Assembly: GCA_030681645.1 (NCBI GenBank) | Contig: JAUXRX010000065.1 | Span: forward strand, 80,889 to 144,888 | Reading direction: 5' to 3' | Source of the DNA: Archangium sp. | GTDB taxonomy: Bacteria > Myxococcota > Myxococcia > Myxococcales > Myxococcaceae | Length of the DNA: 64,000 nt | Part shown: positions 52,097 to 61,438 of the stretch, in pieces | Layout of the letters: the number at the start of each line of letters is the position of its first letter | How positions within the stretch are numbered: the stretch's first letter is position 1 | Program-made: the position numbers and the translations under genes | The notes under the pieces: generated by a model | What the model was told of the DNA's origin: nothing | The model's database searches: none | What the model saw: only the letters and a program-made list of their open reading frames with translations

Positions 52097-53562
52097 AAGC
52101 TCTGATCTCCGCAGTCCTCACGCTCTCGGCGAGCGCCCACGCCTTCTGCGGCTTCTACGTCGCGGGTGGGGGCGCCGACCTCTTCAACAACGCCACGCAG
52201 GTGGTGCTCATGCGCGAGGGCACCAAGACCGTGCTCTCGATGCAGAACAACTACCAGGGCCCGCCCGAGAACTTCGCGATGGTGATCCCGGTGCCGATCG
52301 TCCTCCAGAAGGAGAACGTGAAGACGCTCAGCCGCGACGTCTTCGTGCGCATCGACCAGCTCGCCGCGCCCCGGCTCGTCGAGTACTGGGAGCAGGATCC
52401 GTGCAGGGAGCGCGAGCGACATGAGCGCATGAAGGAGAAGAAGTCGCTGAGCGCGTTCGGCGCGAAGTACGACGGGCAGTTCGAGGACGCGCTGGTCAAG
52501 GTCGAGGCCCAGTTCACGGTCGGCGAGTACGAGATCGTGGTGCTGTCCGCGAAGGACGCGCTCGCCCTCGAGCTCTGGCTCAAGCAGAACAAGTACAAGA
52601 TCCCCTCGGGCGCCGAGCCGCTGTTCCGCCCGTACATCCAGCAGGGCATGAAGTTCTTCGTGGCGCGCGTCGACGTGACGAAGGTGCAGTTCAAGGACGG
52701 CATGGCGATGCTCTCGCCGCTGCGCTTCCACTACGACAGCGAGAAGTTCGAGCTTCCCGTGCGCCTCGGCCTCATCAACGCGAAGGACAAGCAAGACCTG
52801 ATCGTCCACATCCTCGCGAAGAACCAGCGCTACGAGGTGGCCAACTTCCCCAACGCCACCATCCCCACCAACATCGATCTGGTGCCCTCGGCGAAGAACG
52901 AGTTCGGCCCGTTCTACGTGAGCCTCTTCGACCGCACCCTGCAGAAGAACCCGGGCGCGGTGATCACCGAGTACGCGTGGCAGGCCACCAGCTGCGACCC
53001 GTGCCCCACCGCGCCGCTCACCGAGGCCGACATGCTCACCTTCGGCAGCGACGTCCTGCCGGTGAAGCCGGGCGACCCGTTCAACCCGGCCAGCGGCTTC
53101 GTGCTCACCCGCCTGCACGCGCGCTACGACAAGACCTCGCTGGGTGAAGATCTCGTCTTCCGCGCGGCGAAGGGCATCGAGGGCGGGCGCGAGCACGATC
53201 GGGAAGCCGAAGGGCTGCGCCAGACGGCGGTGGAGTCGAGCTTCAACAACTTCCAGGGCCGCTACGCCATCCGCTATCCGTGGACGGGCGAGGTGAAGTG
53301 CACCGAGCCGCTGTGGGGCGTCTGGGGCCAGAACCCGAACGGCGGCAAGGACATCATCGCCGCGAAGGACACCGCCTTTCAGAAGCGCGACCCGGAGCTG
53401 CTGGCGAAGCTCGCCGAGGCCGACGTGCCGGTGTTCGAGGTGAAGGGCCGCAAGAAGCTGTCGGGGGTGGCGTTGAGGGCCGCGCCTGGCGAAGAGAAGA
53501 AGCCCGAGCCGACGGCGCCGGCTCCCATTCCAACGAAGCGCTGGTGGGAGTTCTGGAAATGA
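52093..53562 (+). CDS. DUF2330 exported protein, paralogue B
   Basis: 489 residues; ATGA overlap with paralogue A. Signal peptide ends SASAHA, then FCGFYVAGGGADLF. Same conserved Cys set (FCGF, DPC, SCDPCPT, VKC). The loop after EYWEQDPC is charged and unlike A and C (RERERHERMKEKK). An Ala/Pro-rich C-terminal extension ends in the aromatic KRWWEFWK, possibly a partner-binding or membrane-interface tail. Confidence 0.88.
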   Translation: MKALISAVLTLSASAHAFCGFYVAGGGADLFNNATQVVLMREGTKTVLSMQNNYQGPPENFAMVIPVPIVLQKENVKTLSRDVFVRIDQLAAPRLVEYWEQDPCRERERHERMKEKKSLSAFGAKYDGQFEDALVKVEAQFTVGEYEIVVLSAKDALALELWLKQNKYKIPSGAEPLFRPYIQQGMKFFVARVDVTKVQFKDGMAMLSPLRFHYDSEKFELPVRLGLINAKDKQDLIVHILAKNQRYEVANFPNATIPTNIDLVPSAKNEFGPFYVSLFDRTLQKNPGAVITEYAWQATSCDPCPTAPLTEADMLTFGSDVLPVKPGDPFNPASGFVLTRLHARYDKTSLGEDLVFRAAKGIEGGREHDREAEGLRQTAVESSFNNFQGRYAIRYPWTGEVKCTEPLWGVWGQNPNGGKDIIAAKDTAFQKRDPELLAKLAEADVPVFEVKGRKKLSGVALRAAPGEEKKPEPTAPAPIPTKRWWEFWK

Positions 53563-54971
53563 GAGTCCTGATCGCAGCCCTCGTCACCCTCGCAGCGAGC
53601 GCTCACGCGTTCTGCGGCTTCTACGTCGCAGGCGGCGGCGCCGAGCTGTTCAACAACGCCACCCAGGTGGTGCTCATGCGCGAAGGCACGCGGACCGTGC
53701 TCTCGATGCAGAACAACTACCAGGGCCCTCCGGAAGACTTCGCGATGGTGATCCCGGTGCCGGTGGTGCTCAAGAAGGAGAACGTGAAGACGCTCGCGAA
53801 GGACATCTTCTCGCGCGTCGACACGCTCGCCGCTCCCCGCCTCGTCGAGTACTGGGAGATGGACCCCTGCTACGTCGAGCCGAATTACCCCGAGGAAGAG
53901 AGCAGGTCGTACGAGACGGGCGCCATGGACGACGAGCCGATGAAGAAGGGCCTGGGCGTGAAGGTCGAGGCCCGCTTCTCCGTGGGCGAATACGACATCG
54001 TGGTGCTGTCCGCGAAGGACGCGCTCGGCCTCGAGACCTGGCTCAAGCAGGAGAAGTACAAGATCCCCTCAGGCGCCGAGCCGCTGTTCCGCCCGTACAT
54101 TCAGCAGGGCATGAAGTTCTTCGTGGCGAAGGTGAACGTGAAGAAGGTCACCTTCGACAAGTCGACAGGCATGGCCGCGCTCTCGCCGCTGCGCTTCCAC
54201 TACGACTCAGAGAAGTTCGATCTGCCCATCCGCCTCGGGCTCATCAACGCGAAGGCCCAGCAGGACCTGATCGTTCACATCCTCGCGAAGAACCAGCGGT
54301 ACGAGGTGGCCAACTACCCGAACGTCACCATCCCCACGAACATCGACCTGGTGCCGTCCGCGAAGAGCGAGTTCCCCTTCTTCTACGTGAGCCTCTTCGA
54401 CCGCACCCTCAAGGCGAACCCGAAGGCCGTGATCACCGAGTACGCGTGGCAGGCCTCGAGCTGCGATCCCTGCCCGACGTCACCGATGAGCGAGGAGGAC
54501 TTCCAGACGCTCGGCGCCGACGTGGTGCCCTCGAAGGGCAAGGTGACCGACGCGTACGACGCGAGCCAGGGCTACGTGCTCACCCGCCTGCACGCCCGCT
54601 ACGACAAGGCCTCGCTCGGTGAAGACCTGGTCTTCCGCGCCGCGAAGCCGATCGTCGGGGGGCGCGAGTTCCTCAAAGACGGCAAGTCGCTCGAGCAGGG
54701 CTCGCGCCCCGACTCGCTCAACAACTTCCAGGCGCGCTACGCCATCCGCTACCCGTGGACCGGCCCCGTCGCCTGCAAGGAGCCCGTGTACGGGCGCTGG
54801 GGCGGGCCTCCCGCGAACAAGGTGGATGAGGGCGTGAAGGCGGCGCAGAACACGGCGTTCGTCCCGCGCGATCCCGCGAAGGTGGAGAAGCTCGCGGAGA
54901 GCTCCATCGCCGAGCTGCAGGTGAAGGGCCTCAAGACGGAAGCAGGCAAGCCCCTGAGGAAGACGAAGTGA
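53559..54971 (+). CDS. DUF2330 exported protein, paralogue C
   Basis: 470 residues from ATG 53559 (ATGA overlap with B). Signal peptide ends AASAHA, then FCGFYVAGGGAELF. Conserved Cys in FCGF, MDPC, SCDPCPT and VAC; the C-terminal domain IRYPWTGPVACKEPVYGRWG matches A closely. Shorter tail than B. Its stop overlaps the GTG of the cytochrome gene. Confidence 0.88.
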   Translation: MRVLIAALVTLAASAHAFCGFYVAGGGAELFNNATQVVLMREGTRTVLSMQNNYQGPPEDFAMVIPVPVVLKKENVKTLAKDIFSRVDTLAAPRLVEYWEMDPCYVEPNYPEEESRSYETGAMDDEPMKKGLGVKVEARFSVGEYDIVVLSAKDALGLETWLKQEKYKIPSGAEPLFRPYIQQGMKFFVAKVNVKKVTFDKSTGMAALSPLRFHYDSEKFDLPIRLGLINAKAQQDLIVHILAKNQRYEVANYPNVTIPTNIDLVPSAKSEFPFFYVSLFDRTLKANPKAVITEYAWQASSCDPCPTSPMSEEDFQTLGADVVPSKGKVTDAYDASQGYVLTRLHARYDKASLGEDLVFRAAKPIVGGREFLKDGKSLEQGSRPDSLNNFQARYAIRYPWTGPVACKEPVYGRWGGPPANKVDEGVKAAQNTAFVPRDPAKVEKLAESSIAELQVKGLKTEAGKPLRKTK

Positions 54972-57046
54972 TCGCGCTGCTCTCGCTCGTGCTGGCGGTT
55001 GCCCCCCCCATCGTCCTCCCCGACGAGACCGCGCCGCGCTCGCCGGGGCAGGTGAGGGTGAAGGGGAACGACATCGTCATTCCGTCGGCGAACTTCACCG
55101 ATGGCAAGAACTGCGGCAGCTGCCACGCCGACATCGCCGCGCAGTGGAAGACCAGCACCCACGCGCTCGCCTCGTTCACCAACCCCATCTACCGGGTGAG
55201 CATCGACAAGCTGCGCGTCGACCGCGGCAACGCCCCCAGCCGCATGTGCGCGAGCTGTCACGACCTCGCGCTGCTCACCGCGGGCGCGATGGAAGGCAAG
55301 GAGATCGCCCCCGAAGATCCCCGCGCGCACGCCGGCGTCTCGTGCACCACCTGCCACAGCACCGTGCACGCCAGCCTCGACGGCAATGGCAGCCTCACCC
55401 TGCGCGCCGACGAGGTGTTCCCCTCGGCCCCCGGGGAATCGACCCTCGAGAAGCACCGCGCCCGCGTGGCCTCGGCCACCCTGCGCACCGCCGAGCTCTG
55501 CGGCACCTGCCACCGCGCGTTCCTGCAGGCCGAGACGGGCAACACCGCCGCGTTCTTCGGCATGGACGACTTCGGCGCCTGGCAGCGGTCGGCCTGGGCC
55601 GGCAGCACCGCCGAGCGGCCCGATCACGTCGCCAGCCAGGACTGCCGCGCCTGTCACATGCCCCGCGAGGCTGCCGTGCTCGGCGACGTCGCCGCGAAGA
55701 AGGGCACCGTGCCCTCGCACCGCTTCCTCGGCGCGCACACCACGCTCGCCGCCATGCGCGGTGACGCGGCCCAGGTGGCGCGGCTGCAGGCCTTCCTGGA
55801 GAAATCGGCCACCATCGACGTCGCCGCGGTGAAGGTGAACGACGAGCCCTGGTCCATGCCGGCCGAGGCCGCGCGGCCCAACCCCGGTGACACCATCGAC
55901 GTCGACGTGGTCGTCTTCAACGAGCGCACCGGCCACCGCTTCCCCGGTGGCGTGCTCGACAACCAGGGCACCCGCGTCGAGGTCACCGTGCGCACCGCGA
56001 AGGGTGACGTCATCGCCGTGTCCGACGATCACCAGGTGCGCTCGCAGATCGTCGACGCGCAGGGCCAGCCGGTGCAGCGCCGCGAGACCCACGAGTTCGT
56101 CACTGCCGTGTGGAACCACACCGTGCCGTCCCGCGACGCCCGGGTGACGCGCATTCGCGCGCTCGTGCCTTCGACGCTCATGCCCGACGCGTTCCCCCTG
56201 CGCATCGAGGCCCGGCTCACCCACCGCGCCCGCTCGGACGAGATGATGAAGATGGCCTGCGACGACCTGAAGACGCCGCGGGGCAAGGCCTTCCAGGCCG
56301 CTGCCCTCGCGCAGACCGGCGCGAGGCTCGACCCCTGCGTGGCTCAGCCCGTCACCCTGATCGATCGCGCCGAGGTCTCGCTGCTGGGCCTCGCCAGCCA
56401 CGACACCTGGCTGCGCTCGTACCGGCGCGGGCTCGGGCTCTCGGTCGGCCTGCAGGAATACCTCGACGAGGCGCTGGGCGCCTTCGAGCACGCGAAGCTC
56501 GTCGCGGTGGGCGAGGAGGCCGGCGTCACCGAGTGGGCGCTGGGCCAGCTCGCCGGCAAGCGCGGCCAGCTGCCGCTCGCCCTGGCACACCTCAAGGCGG
56601 CCCAGAAGCAGCTCGGGCCTACCGCGCCCATTCTCCGCGCCCGGGGCGACGCCTACGCCCAGGTGTGGAAGTGGAAGGAGGCCGCCGCCGCGTGGACGGC
56701 GGCGCTCAAGCTCGCCCCCAACGAGCTCGCCCTCTGGCAGTCGATCGCCATGGCCGAGGCGAGCGTGGGGCGCTACCCGCAGGCCCTGGCGGCCGCGCAA
56801 GGAGGCCTCGCGCTCTTCCCCCGTGACGGCGACTGCCTGCGCGTGCAGGCGCTCGCCCTGCAGCACCTGGGCAGGCCGTCCGACGTCGCGCTGGAGGCCG
56901 CCCTCAAGTGGCGCGTGCCCGATGATGGACCGCGCGCCAAGGCCCAGTGCAGCGCGAAGATCCCCGGGTGCGCCCAGCGGCGAAACCCGGTGCCGCTCTT
57001 CGAAGCGCACCCTCCCGGGGTGAAGGTCGCGACGCAGCAACCCTGA
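54968..57046 (+). CDS. Pentaheme c-type cytochrome with C-terminal TPR domain
   Basis: 692 residues from GTG 54968 (GTGA overlap with paralogue C). Short signal peptide (MIALLSLVLAVAPP). Five heme-binding CxxCH motifs start at residues 49, 94, 126, 178 and 226, in a cytochrome c554-like arrangement with likely distal His ligands at STHALASF and SHRFLGAH. A beta domain follows with the VVVFNERTGHRFPGG signature common after such heme domains. Residues ~510-660 are TPR repeats (AHLKAAQKQLG; AAAAWTAALKLAPNEL). It should be a periplasmic electron carrier docked by TPRs to partners, perhaps the DUF2330 proteins encoded with it. No catalytic heme environment can be assigned. Confidence 0.88.
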   Translation: MIALLSLVLAVAPPIVLPDETAPRSPGQVRVKGNDIVIPSANFTDGKNCGSCHADIAAQWKTSTHALASFTNPIYRVSIDKLRVDRGNAPSRMCASCHDLALLTAGAMEGKEIAPEDPRAHAGVSCTTCHSTVHASLDGNGSLTLRADEVFPSAPGESTLEKHRARVASATLRTAELCGTCHRAFLQAETGNTAAFFGMDDFGAWQRSAWAGSTAERPDHVASQDCRACHMPREAAVLGDVAAKKGTVPSHRFLGAHTTLAAMRGDAAQVARLQAFLEKSATIDVAAVKVNDEPWSMPAEAARPNPGDTIDVDVVVFNERTGHRFPGGVLDNQGTRVEVTVRTAKGDVIAVSDDHQVRSQIVDAQGQPVQRRETHEFVTAVWNHTVPSRDARVTRIRALVPSTLMPDAFPLRIEARLTHRARSDEMMKMACDDLKTPRGKAFQAAALAQTGARLDPCVAQPVTLIDRAEVSLLGLASHDTWLRSYRRGLGLSVGLQEYLDEALGAFEHAKLVAVGEEAGVTEWALGQLAGKRGQLPLALAHLKAAQKQLGPTAPILRARGDAYAQVWKWKEAAAAWTAALKLAPNELALWQSIAMAEASVGRYPQALAAAQGGLALFPRDGDCLRVQALALQHLGRPSDVALEAALKWRVPDDGPRAKAQCSAKIPGCAQRRNPVPLFEAHPPGVKVATQQP

Positions 57047-57051
57047 GCGCG

Positions 57052-57070
57052 GCATCAGGCGTGCTGATGC
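57052..57070 (+). terminator. Hairpin after the DUF2330-cytochrome operon
   Basis: GCATCAG / CTGATGC with loop GCGTG, a perfect 7-bp stem six bases after the stop codon. No T-run, so its terminator strength is uncertain. Confidence 0.4.
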
Positions 57071-57086
57071 GCACTGGCACGCCACC

Positions 57087-57115
57087 TTGAAAACGAAGCG
57101 CGGCGCCGTCATAAG
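57087..57115 (+). promoter_or_regulatory. Sigma-70-type promoter for the thiolase gene
   Basis: TTGAAA, 17 bases, CATAAG. Predicted start near 57121, a ~60-base leader before ATG 57180. Confidence 0.5.
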
Positions 57116-57118
57116 CCC

Positions 57119-57140
57119 GTCCTGAGCCTTGTCGAAGGGC
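57119..57140. repeat. Dispersed-type motif resembling GTCCTGAGC-TTGTCGAAGGGC
   Basis: GTCCTGAGCC-TTGTCGAAGGGC lies in the thiolase leader. From memory, near-identical short sequences are scattered in intergenic regions of many unrelated GC-rich bacteria. Only one copy was noticed in this window. Confidence 0.45.
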
Positions 57141-57179
57141 AAGGCGCTGATTCACCTTTTCAGTTTCAGGAGACGAACC

Positions 57180-58358
57180 ATGGCTCGAGAAGTCGTCATC
57201 GTTGGCGCGGCACGGACCGCGGTCGGAGCATTTCAGGGCGCGCTGTCCTCGATGACCGCCCCCCAGCTGGGCGCGGTGGCCATCAAGGCGGCGCTCGAGC
57301 GCGCGGGCGTCAAGCCGGAGCTCGTCGAGCAGGTGATCATGGGCAACGTGCTCACCGCCGGCGTGGGCCAGGCTCCCGCCCGCCAGGCGGCGCTGGGCGC
57401 CGGGCTGCCGATCGGCGTGCCCTGCGTCACCGTGAACAAGGTGTGCGGCTCGGGGTTGCAGGCGGTGGTGCAGGCGTACCAGGCGATCGCGCTCGGCGAC
57501 GCCGACGTGGTGGTGGCCGGCGGGCAGGAATCGATGTCGAACGCCCCGTACATCTCGATGCAGCTGCGCAACGGCGCGCGCATGGGCAACGTCGAGTTCA
57601 AGGACTCGATGATGAGCGACGGGCTCACCGACGCGTACGACAACGTGGCCATGGGCGTGTGCGCCGAGCAGTGCGCGACCGACATGAAGTTCAGCCGCGC
57701 CGCGCAGGACGAGTTCGCGGTCGAGTCGACCAACCGCACCATCCGCTCGCAGAAGGAAGGCCTGTTCAAGAACGAGATCGTCGCGGTGGCCGTGCCCCAG
57801 AAGAAGGGCGACCCGGTGCTGGTGACCGAAGACGAAGGCCCGAAGAACGCGAAGCCCGAGAAGATCCCCACCCTCAAGCCGGTCTTCAAGAAGGACGGCA
57901 CCGTCACCGCCGGCAACGCCTCGTCGATCAACGACGGCGCCGCCGCGCTGGTGCTGATGAGCGCCGAGAAGGCGAAGGCCCTGGGCCTCACCGTGCTGGC
58001 GAAGGTGGTCGGTCACGCGGCGGCCGCGCGCAAGCCGGTCGAGTTCACCATCGCCCCCGCTGACGCGATCAACAAGCTGCTCACGAAGACGGGCAAGACC
58101 GTCGCCGACGTGAACACCTGGGAGATCAACGAGGCGTTCGCGGTGGTGTCGCTGGCCAACAACCAGCTGCTCAAGCTCGACCCCTCGAAGGTGAACATTC
58201 GCGGTGGCGCGGTGGCCCTCGGTCACCCCATCGGCGCGTCAGGGGCGCGCGTGCTGGTGACGCTGCTGCACACCATGAAGGATCACGACTTCAAGCGCGG
58301 CGTCGCTTCGCTCTGCATCGGCGGCGGCGAAGGCATCGCGCTGATGATCGAGCGCTGA
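57180..58358 (+). CDS. atoB: Acetyl-CoA C-acetyltransferase (thiolase II)
   Basis: 392 residues from ATG 57180 with AGGAGA nine bases upstream. All three catalytic residues are present: Cys89 in VNKVCGSGLQ (acyl acceptor), His349 in GHPIGASGAR and Cys379 in CIGGGEG. GGQESMSNAPY is conserved. Length is typical of biosynthetic/degradative acetoacetyl-CoA thiolases. With the CoA-transferase at 60739-62095 it would interconvert acetoacetate and acetyl-CoA. AtoB versus PhaA cannot be separated from sequence alone. Confidence 0.93.
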   Translation: MAREVVIVGAARTAVGAFQGALSSMTAPQLGAVAIKAALERAGVKPELVEQVIMGNVLTAGVGQAPARQAALGAGLPIGVPCVTVNKVCGSGLQAVVQAYQAIALGDADVVVAGGQESMSNAPYISMQLRNGARMGNVEFKDSMMSDGLTDAYDNVAMGVCAEQCATDMKFSRAAQDEFAVESTNRTIRSQKEGLFKNEIVAVAVPQKKGDPVLVTEDEGPKNAKPEKIPTLKPVFKKDGTVTAGNASSINDGAAALVLMSAEKAKALGLTVLAKVVGHAAAARKPVEFTIAPADAINKLLTKTGKTVADVNTWEINEAFAVVSLANNQLLKLDPSKVNIRGGAVALGHPIGASGARVLVTLLHTMKDHDFKRGVASLCIGGGEGIALMIER

Positions 58359-58379
58359 CTGAGCGCGGGGAGATCGGTT

Positions 58380-58422
58380 CGCCCTCTCCCCGACCCTCTC
58401 CCCCTCGGGGAGAGGGAGACAG
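58380..58422. repeat. REP-like element, copy 7
   Basis: CGCCCTCTCCCCGACCCTCT then CCCCCTCGGGGAGAGGGAGACAG. It fits exactly between the convergent thiolase (stop 58358) and kinase (stop 58423) genes, where it may terminate both. Confidence 0.8.
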
Positions 58423-60627
58423 TCAGCGCGGGCCGGGGGTGCTGAGCGTCACCTCGACCGCCGACAGGAGCTGGTCGGCGGTGAAGGGCTTGCCCAGCAC
58501 CTGCTCGTGGGCGAGCTCGCTCTGGCGCTCGTGAAAGCCCGACATGAAGAGAATCGGCAGGGCGTGGGTGGCCCGAATCGCCCGCGCCAGCTCCACGCCG
58601 CCCAGGCGTGGCATCACCACGTCGGACAGCACCAGCTGCACTCCGTGCCCCTCCTGGCGCAGCAGGGCCAGCGCCTCTTCTCCATCGCCCGCGGTCAGCA
58701 CCCGGTGCCCCGCCCGCTCGAGCGCCAGCACCACCGTGCGGCGCACCAGCGGCTCGTCTTCCACCACCAGGATGGTCGAAGGAGCCCTCCCGCCGCTGGC
58801 CACCGGTGCCGGCTGCGCCACCTCGGCCACGCCGTCGCTCGCCGGCAGCCAGACCGAGAAGGTGGTGCGCCCCTGCGTGCTGCTCACCTTCACCGTGCCC
58901 CGTGACTGGTTGGCGATGCCCAGCACGGTGGAGAGCCCCAGGCCGGTGCCGCGGCCCTCGGCCTTGGTGGTGAAGAACGGCTCGAAGATGCGCGGCAGCA
59001 CGTCGGGCGGAATGCCGGTGCCGTTGTCGGTGACGGACAGGCAGACCCACCTGCCGGGGCTCAGCCCCAGCGCCCCGGCGGCCGCCTCGTCGAGCGTGTG
59101 CTGCGCCGCCTCGAGCTTCACCTCGCCCGGGCCGACGATGGCGTCGCGCGCGTTGATCGCCAGGTTCAGGATGATCTGGTCGAGCAGCGTCGGGTCCATG
59201 TTGACGCCGCAGGGCTCGCTGCAGGCCACGTCGAGCTTCACGCTCTCGGGGAACAACGGGCGCAGCAGCCGGCGATTGGTCGAGAGCGTCGCCTGCAGGT
59301 CGACGTGGCGGGGCACGGTGGGTTGCCGCCTCGCCACCGCCAGCAGCTGCCGGGTGAGCTCGCCCGCCCGGTGCGCCGCCGCGAGGATCGCGCCGGCCCC
59401 GTCGTAGACGTCGGTGTGGTGGCCCTCCTGCCGGCGCAGCAGCTCGGCTTCTCCGCTCACCACCGTGAGCAGGTTGTTGAAGTCGTGCGCGACGCCGCCG
59501 GCCAGCCGCCCCAGCGCTTCCTGCTTCTGCGCCTCGACCAGTCGCGCCGCGAGCCGGCCCCTCACCTCGGTCTCGTCGAGCAACGAGCGGGTCGACGCCT
59601 CGAGCTGGCTGGTGCGCTCGGCCACCCGCGCCTCGAGGCTGGCGCGTTCCTGCTCGAGCGCGGCCTGCTGGCCCCGGGTCAGCGCCGCCAGCGCGGCCAG
59701 CAGCTGCCCGGTGATGATCACCATCACCAGCAGCGCGTCGATCAACACCATCGCCAGCTCGCGCGGCCAGGGCGAGAACGGCCCGTTGCCGCTGAGCGTG
59801 CCCCAGCTGATCAGCGCGTAGATGAGCACGGTGTGCACGCTGACCGCGGCCCCGCCCAGCCGCGCCCCCGCCCAGACCACGCCCATCCACACCGTCCAGG
59901 CCAGCGGCAGCCGCGACCCGCCGAACATGGTCAGCGGGGCGCCGAAGACGAACTGGCAGGCGACCAGCGTCAGCACGAGCGCGGCCACCCACTCCAGGGG
60001 GCGGTGAGGGCGCGACGAGCCTTCCCCGAGCACCAGCGGGGCCAGCAGGAGGATCCCCACTGCGTCGCCCAGCCACCAGGTGAGCCAGAACGAGGGGAAC
60101 TCGGCCAGCGGCACGGGGCTCAAGGCCGCGGTGATCAGGAGGCCCCCGGTGGCGTTGACCGCGCAGCCCGCCGCCACCCAGCCGGTGAAGGCGAGCAGCG
60201 CGGAAGGGCGGGCCAGCATGTCGGTGCGGCGGCTGCGCTGCGCGAGATAGTGAATCAGCAGCAGGCCGACGGTCGAGGTGGCTGCGATCGCCAGCGCGCC
60301 GAAGACGCGCAGCGGCCAGGCGGTGTGGCTGGGAAAGACGAGCACGTTGAGCGCGAACGAGCCCAGGGTGATGCCCGGCCACACCCGGCGCCCGAAGGTG
60401 AGCAGCCCCGCCAGCGCGAGCCCCGCGGGCAGCCACACGGGGGTCACGTTCCCCGGGGGCGCCGCCAGCTGCATGCCCAGGAGCCCCGTGACCGCGTAGG
60501 CGGCGGCGAGCAGCAGCGCGACCAGCGCCGTGGCGCGCCGGGTCGCCTCTCCACGTCGCCTCGCGCCGCCCTCGGCTGCTGGCGGTTCGGCTCCGTGAGA
60601 GCGGGGGGGGCTTCCCATGCCCCTCAC
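58423..60627 (-). CDS. MASE1-type hybrid sensor histidine kinase/response regulator
   Basis: 734 residues from GTG 60627; ATG 60618 is an alternative. A hydrophilic N-terminus is followed by about eight transmembrane helices (~30-310) of MASE1 type (PPGNVTPVWLPAGLALAGLL; WLTWWLGDAVGILLLAPLV). A coiled linker precedes the HisKA domain with His381 in GGVAHDFNNLL, an NTRS-type HATPase (NLAINARDAI; DNGTGIPPDV; GTGLGLSTV) and a C-terminal receiver with Asp669 (LSDVVMPRLGG) and GKPF. It is inserted on the opposite strand between the two parts of the acetoacetate pathway. Stimulus unknown; phosphotransfer to a separate partner is likely since the receiver has no output domain. Confidence 0.9.
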   Translation of the reverse strand: MRGMGSPPRSHGAEPPAAEGGARRRGEATRRATALVALLLAAAYAVTGLLGMQLAAPPGNVTPVWLPAGLALAGLLTFGRRVWPGITLGSFALNVLVFPSHTAWPLRVFGALAIAATSTVGLLLIHYLAQRSRRTDMLARPSALLAFTGWVAAGCAVNATGGLLITAALSPVPLAEFPSFWLTWWLGDAVGILLLAPLVLGEGSSRPHRPLEWVAALVLTLVACQFVFGAPLTMFGGSRLPLAWTVWMGVVWAGARLGGAAVSVHTVLIYALISWGTLSGNGPFSPWPRELAMVLIDALLVMVIITGQLLAALAALTRGQQAALEQERASLEARVAERTSQLEASTRSLLDETEVRGRLAARLVEAQKQEALGRLAGGVAHDFNNLLTVVSGEAELLRRQEGHHTDVYDGAGAILAAAHRAGELTRQLLAVARRQPTVPRHVDLQATLSTNRRLLRPLFPESVKLDVACSEPCGVNMDPTLLDQIILNLAINARDAIVGPGEVKLEAAQHTLDEAAAGALGLSPGRWVCLSVTDNGTGIPPDVLPRIFEPFFTTKAEGRGTGLGLSTVLGIANQSRGTVKVSSTQGRTTFSVWLPASDGVAEVAQPAPVASGGRAPSTILVVEDEPLVRRTVVLALERAGHRVLTAGDGEEALALLRQEGHGVQLVLSDVVMPRLGGVELARAIRATHALPILFMSGFHERQSELAHEQVLGKPFTADQLLSAVEVTLSTPGPR

Positions 60628-60738
60628 GATAACGGCCTCATCGGCCGAAATGCGCTGTCTTCTCGGGCGAGAGAAAGGTTGAACTCCACCGCCCGCTGCG
60701 AAAGAAGACCCCTGTTCGCATCAAGCCGTGGAGGTCAG

Positions 60739-61437
60739 ATGAACAAGGTCGTCGCTTCGGCTGCCGAAGCCGTGAAGGACATTCCCGACAACTGCACGCT
60801 GATGTCCGGCGGCTTCGGGTTGTGCGGAAACCCCGAGAACCTCATCACCGCCCTGCTGAACAAGGGCGTGAAGGGGCTCACCATCATCGCCAACAACTGC
60901 GGCACCACCGAGCTCGGCCTCGGCGTCCTGCTCCAGAACAAGCAGGTCAAGAAGATGGTCAGCTCGTACGTCGGCGAGAACAAGGAGTTCGAGCGCCAGT
61001 ACCTCTCGGGTGAGCTCGAGGTCGAGCTCAACCCCCAGGGCACGCTGGCCGAGCGCATCCGCGCGGGCGGGGCGGGCATCGGCGGCTTCTACGTGCGCAC
61101 CGGCGTGGGCACCGAGGTGGCGAAGGGCAAGGAGACGAAGATCATCGACGGCCACGAGTACGTGCTCGAGAGCCCGCTCAAGGCCGACTTCGCCATCGTG
61201 CGCGCGTGGAAGGCGGACACCTGGGGCAACCTGGTGTTCCGCAAGACCGCGCGCAACTTCTCGCCGCTCATGTGCATGGCCGCGAAGGTGACCATCGTCG
61301 AGGCCGAGCACATCGTGCCCGTCGGCCAGCTCGACCCCGATTCGATCCACGTGCCGTCGGTGTACGTGAAGCGCGTCATCCAGTCGGTCGGGCTCAACAA
61401 GTGGATCGAACGCCGCACCGTTCGAAAGGCGGCTTGA
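60739..61437 (+). CDS. scoA: 3-oxoacid CoA-transferase subunit A
   Basis: 232 residues from ATG 60739 with GGAGG just upstream; the frame is open far upstream only as a shadow of the kinase gene. Family I CoA-transferase alpha subunit: SGGFGLCGNPENLI, GFYVRTGVGTEVAKGKE, KADFAIVRAWKADTWGN and FSPLMCMAAKVTIVEAE are typical of SCOT/ScoA. It forms a heteromer with the next gene and transfers CoA between succinyl-CoA and acetoacetate. The stop is one base before the start of subunit B. Confidence 0.93.
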   Translation: MNKVVASAAEAVKDIPDNCTLMSGGFGLCGNPENLITALLNKGVKGLTIIANNCGTTELGLGVLLQNKQVKKMVSSYVGENKEFERQYLSGELEVELNPQGTLAERIRAGGAGIGGFYVRTGVGTEVAKGKETKIIDGHEYVLESPLKADFAIVRAWKADTWGNLVFRKTARNFSPLMCMAAKVTIVEAEHIVPVGQLDPDSIHVPSVYVKRVIQSVGLNKWIERRTVRKAA

Positions 61438-61438
61438 G

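Noticed and set aside
54749..57142. Open frame of 797 codons on the minus strand
   Set aside because: Antisense shadow of the cytochrome gene, whose five CxxCH motifs prove the coding strand.
59098..60738. Upstream extension of the scoA reading frame
   Set aside because: Shadow of the kinase gene on the other strand; the CoA-transferase fold and GGAGG site start at 60739.
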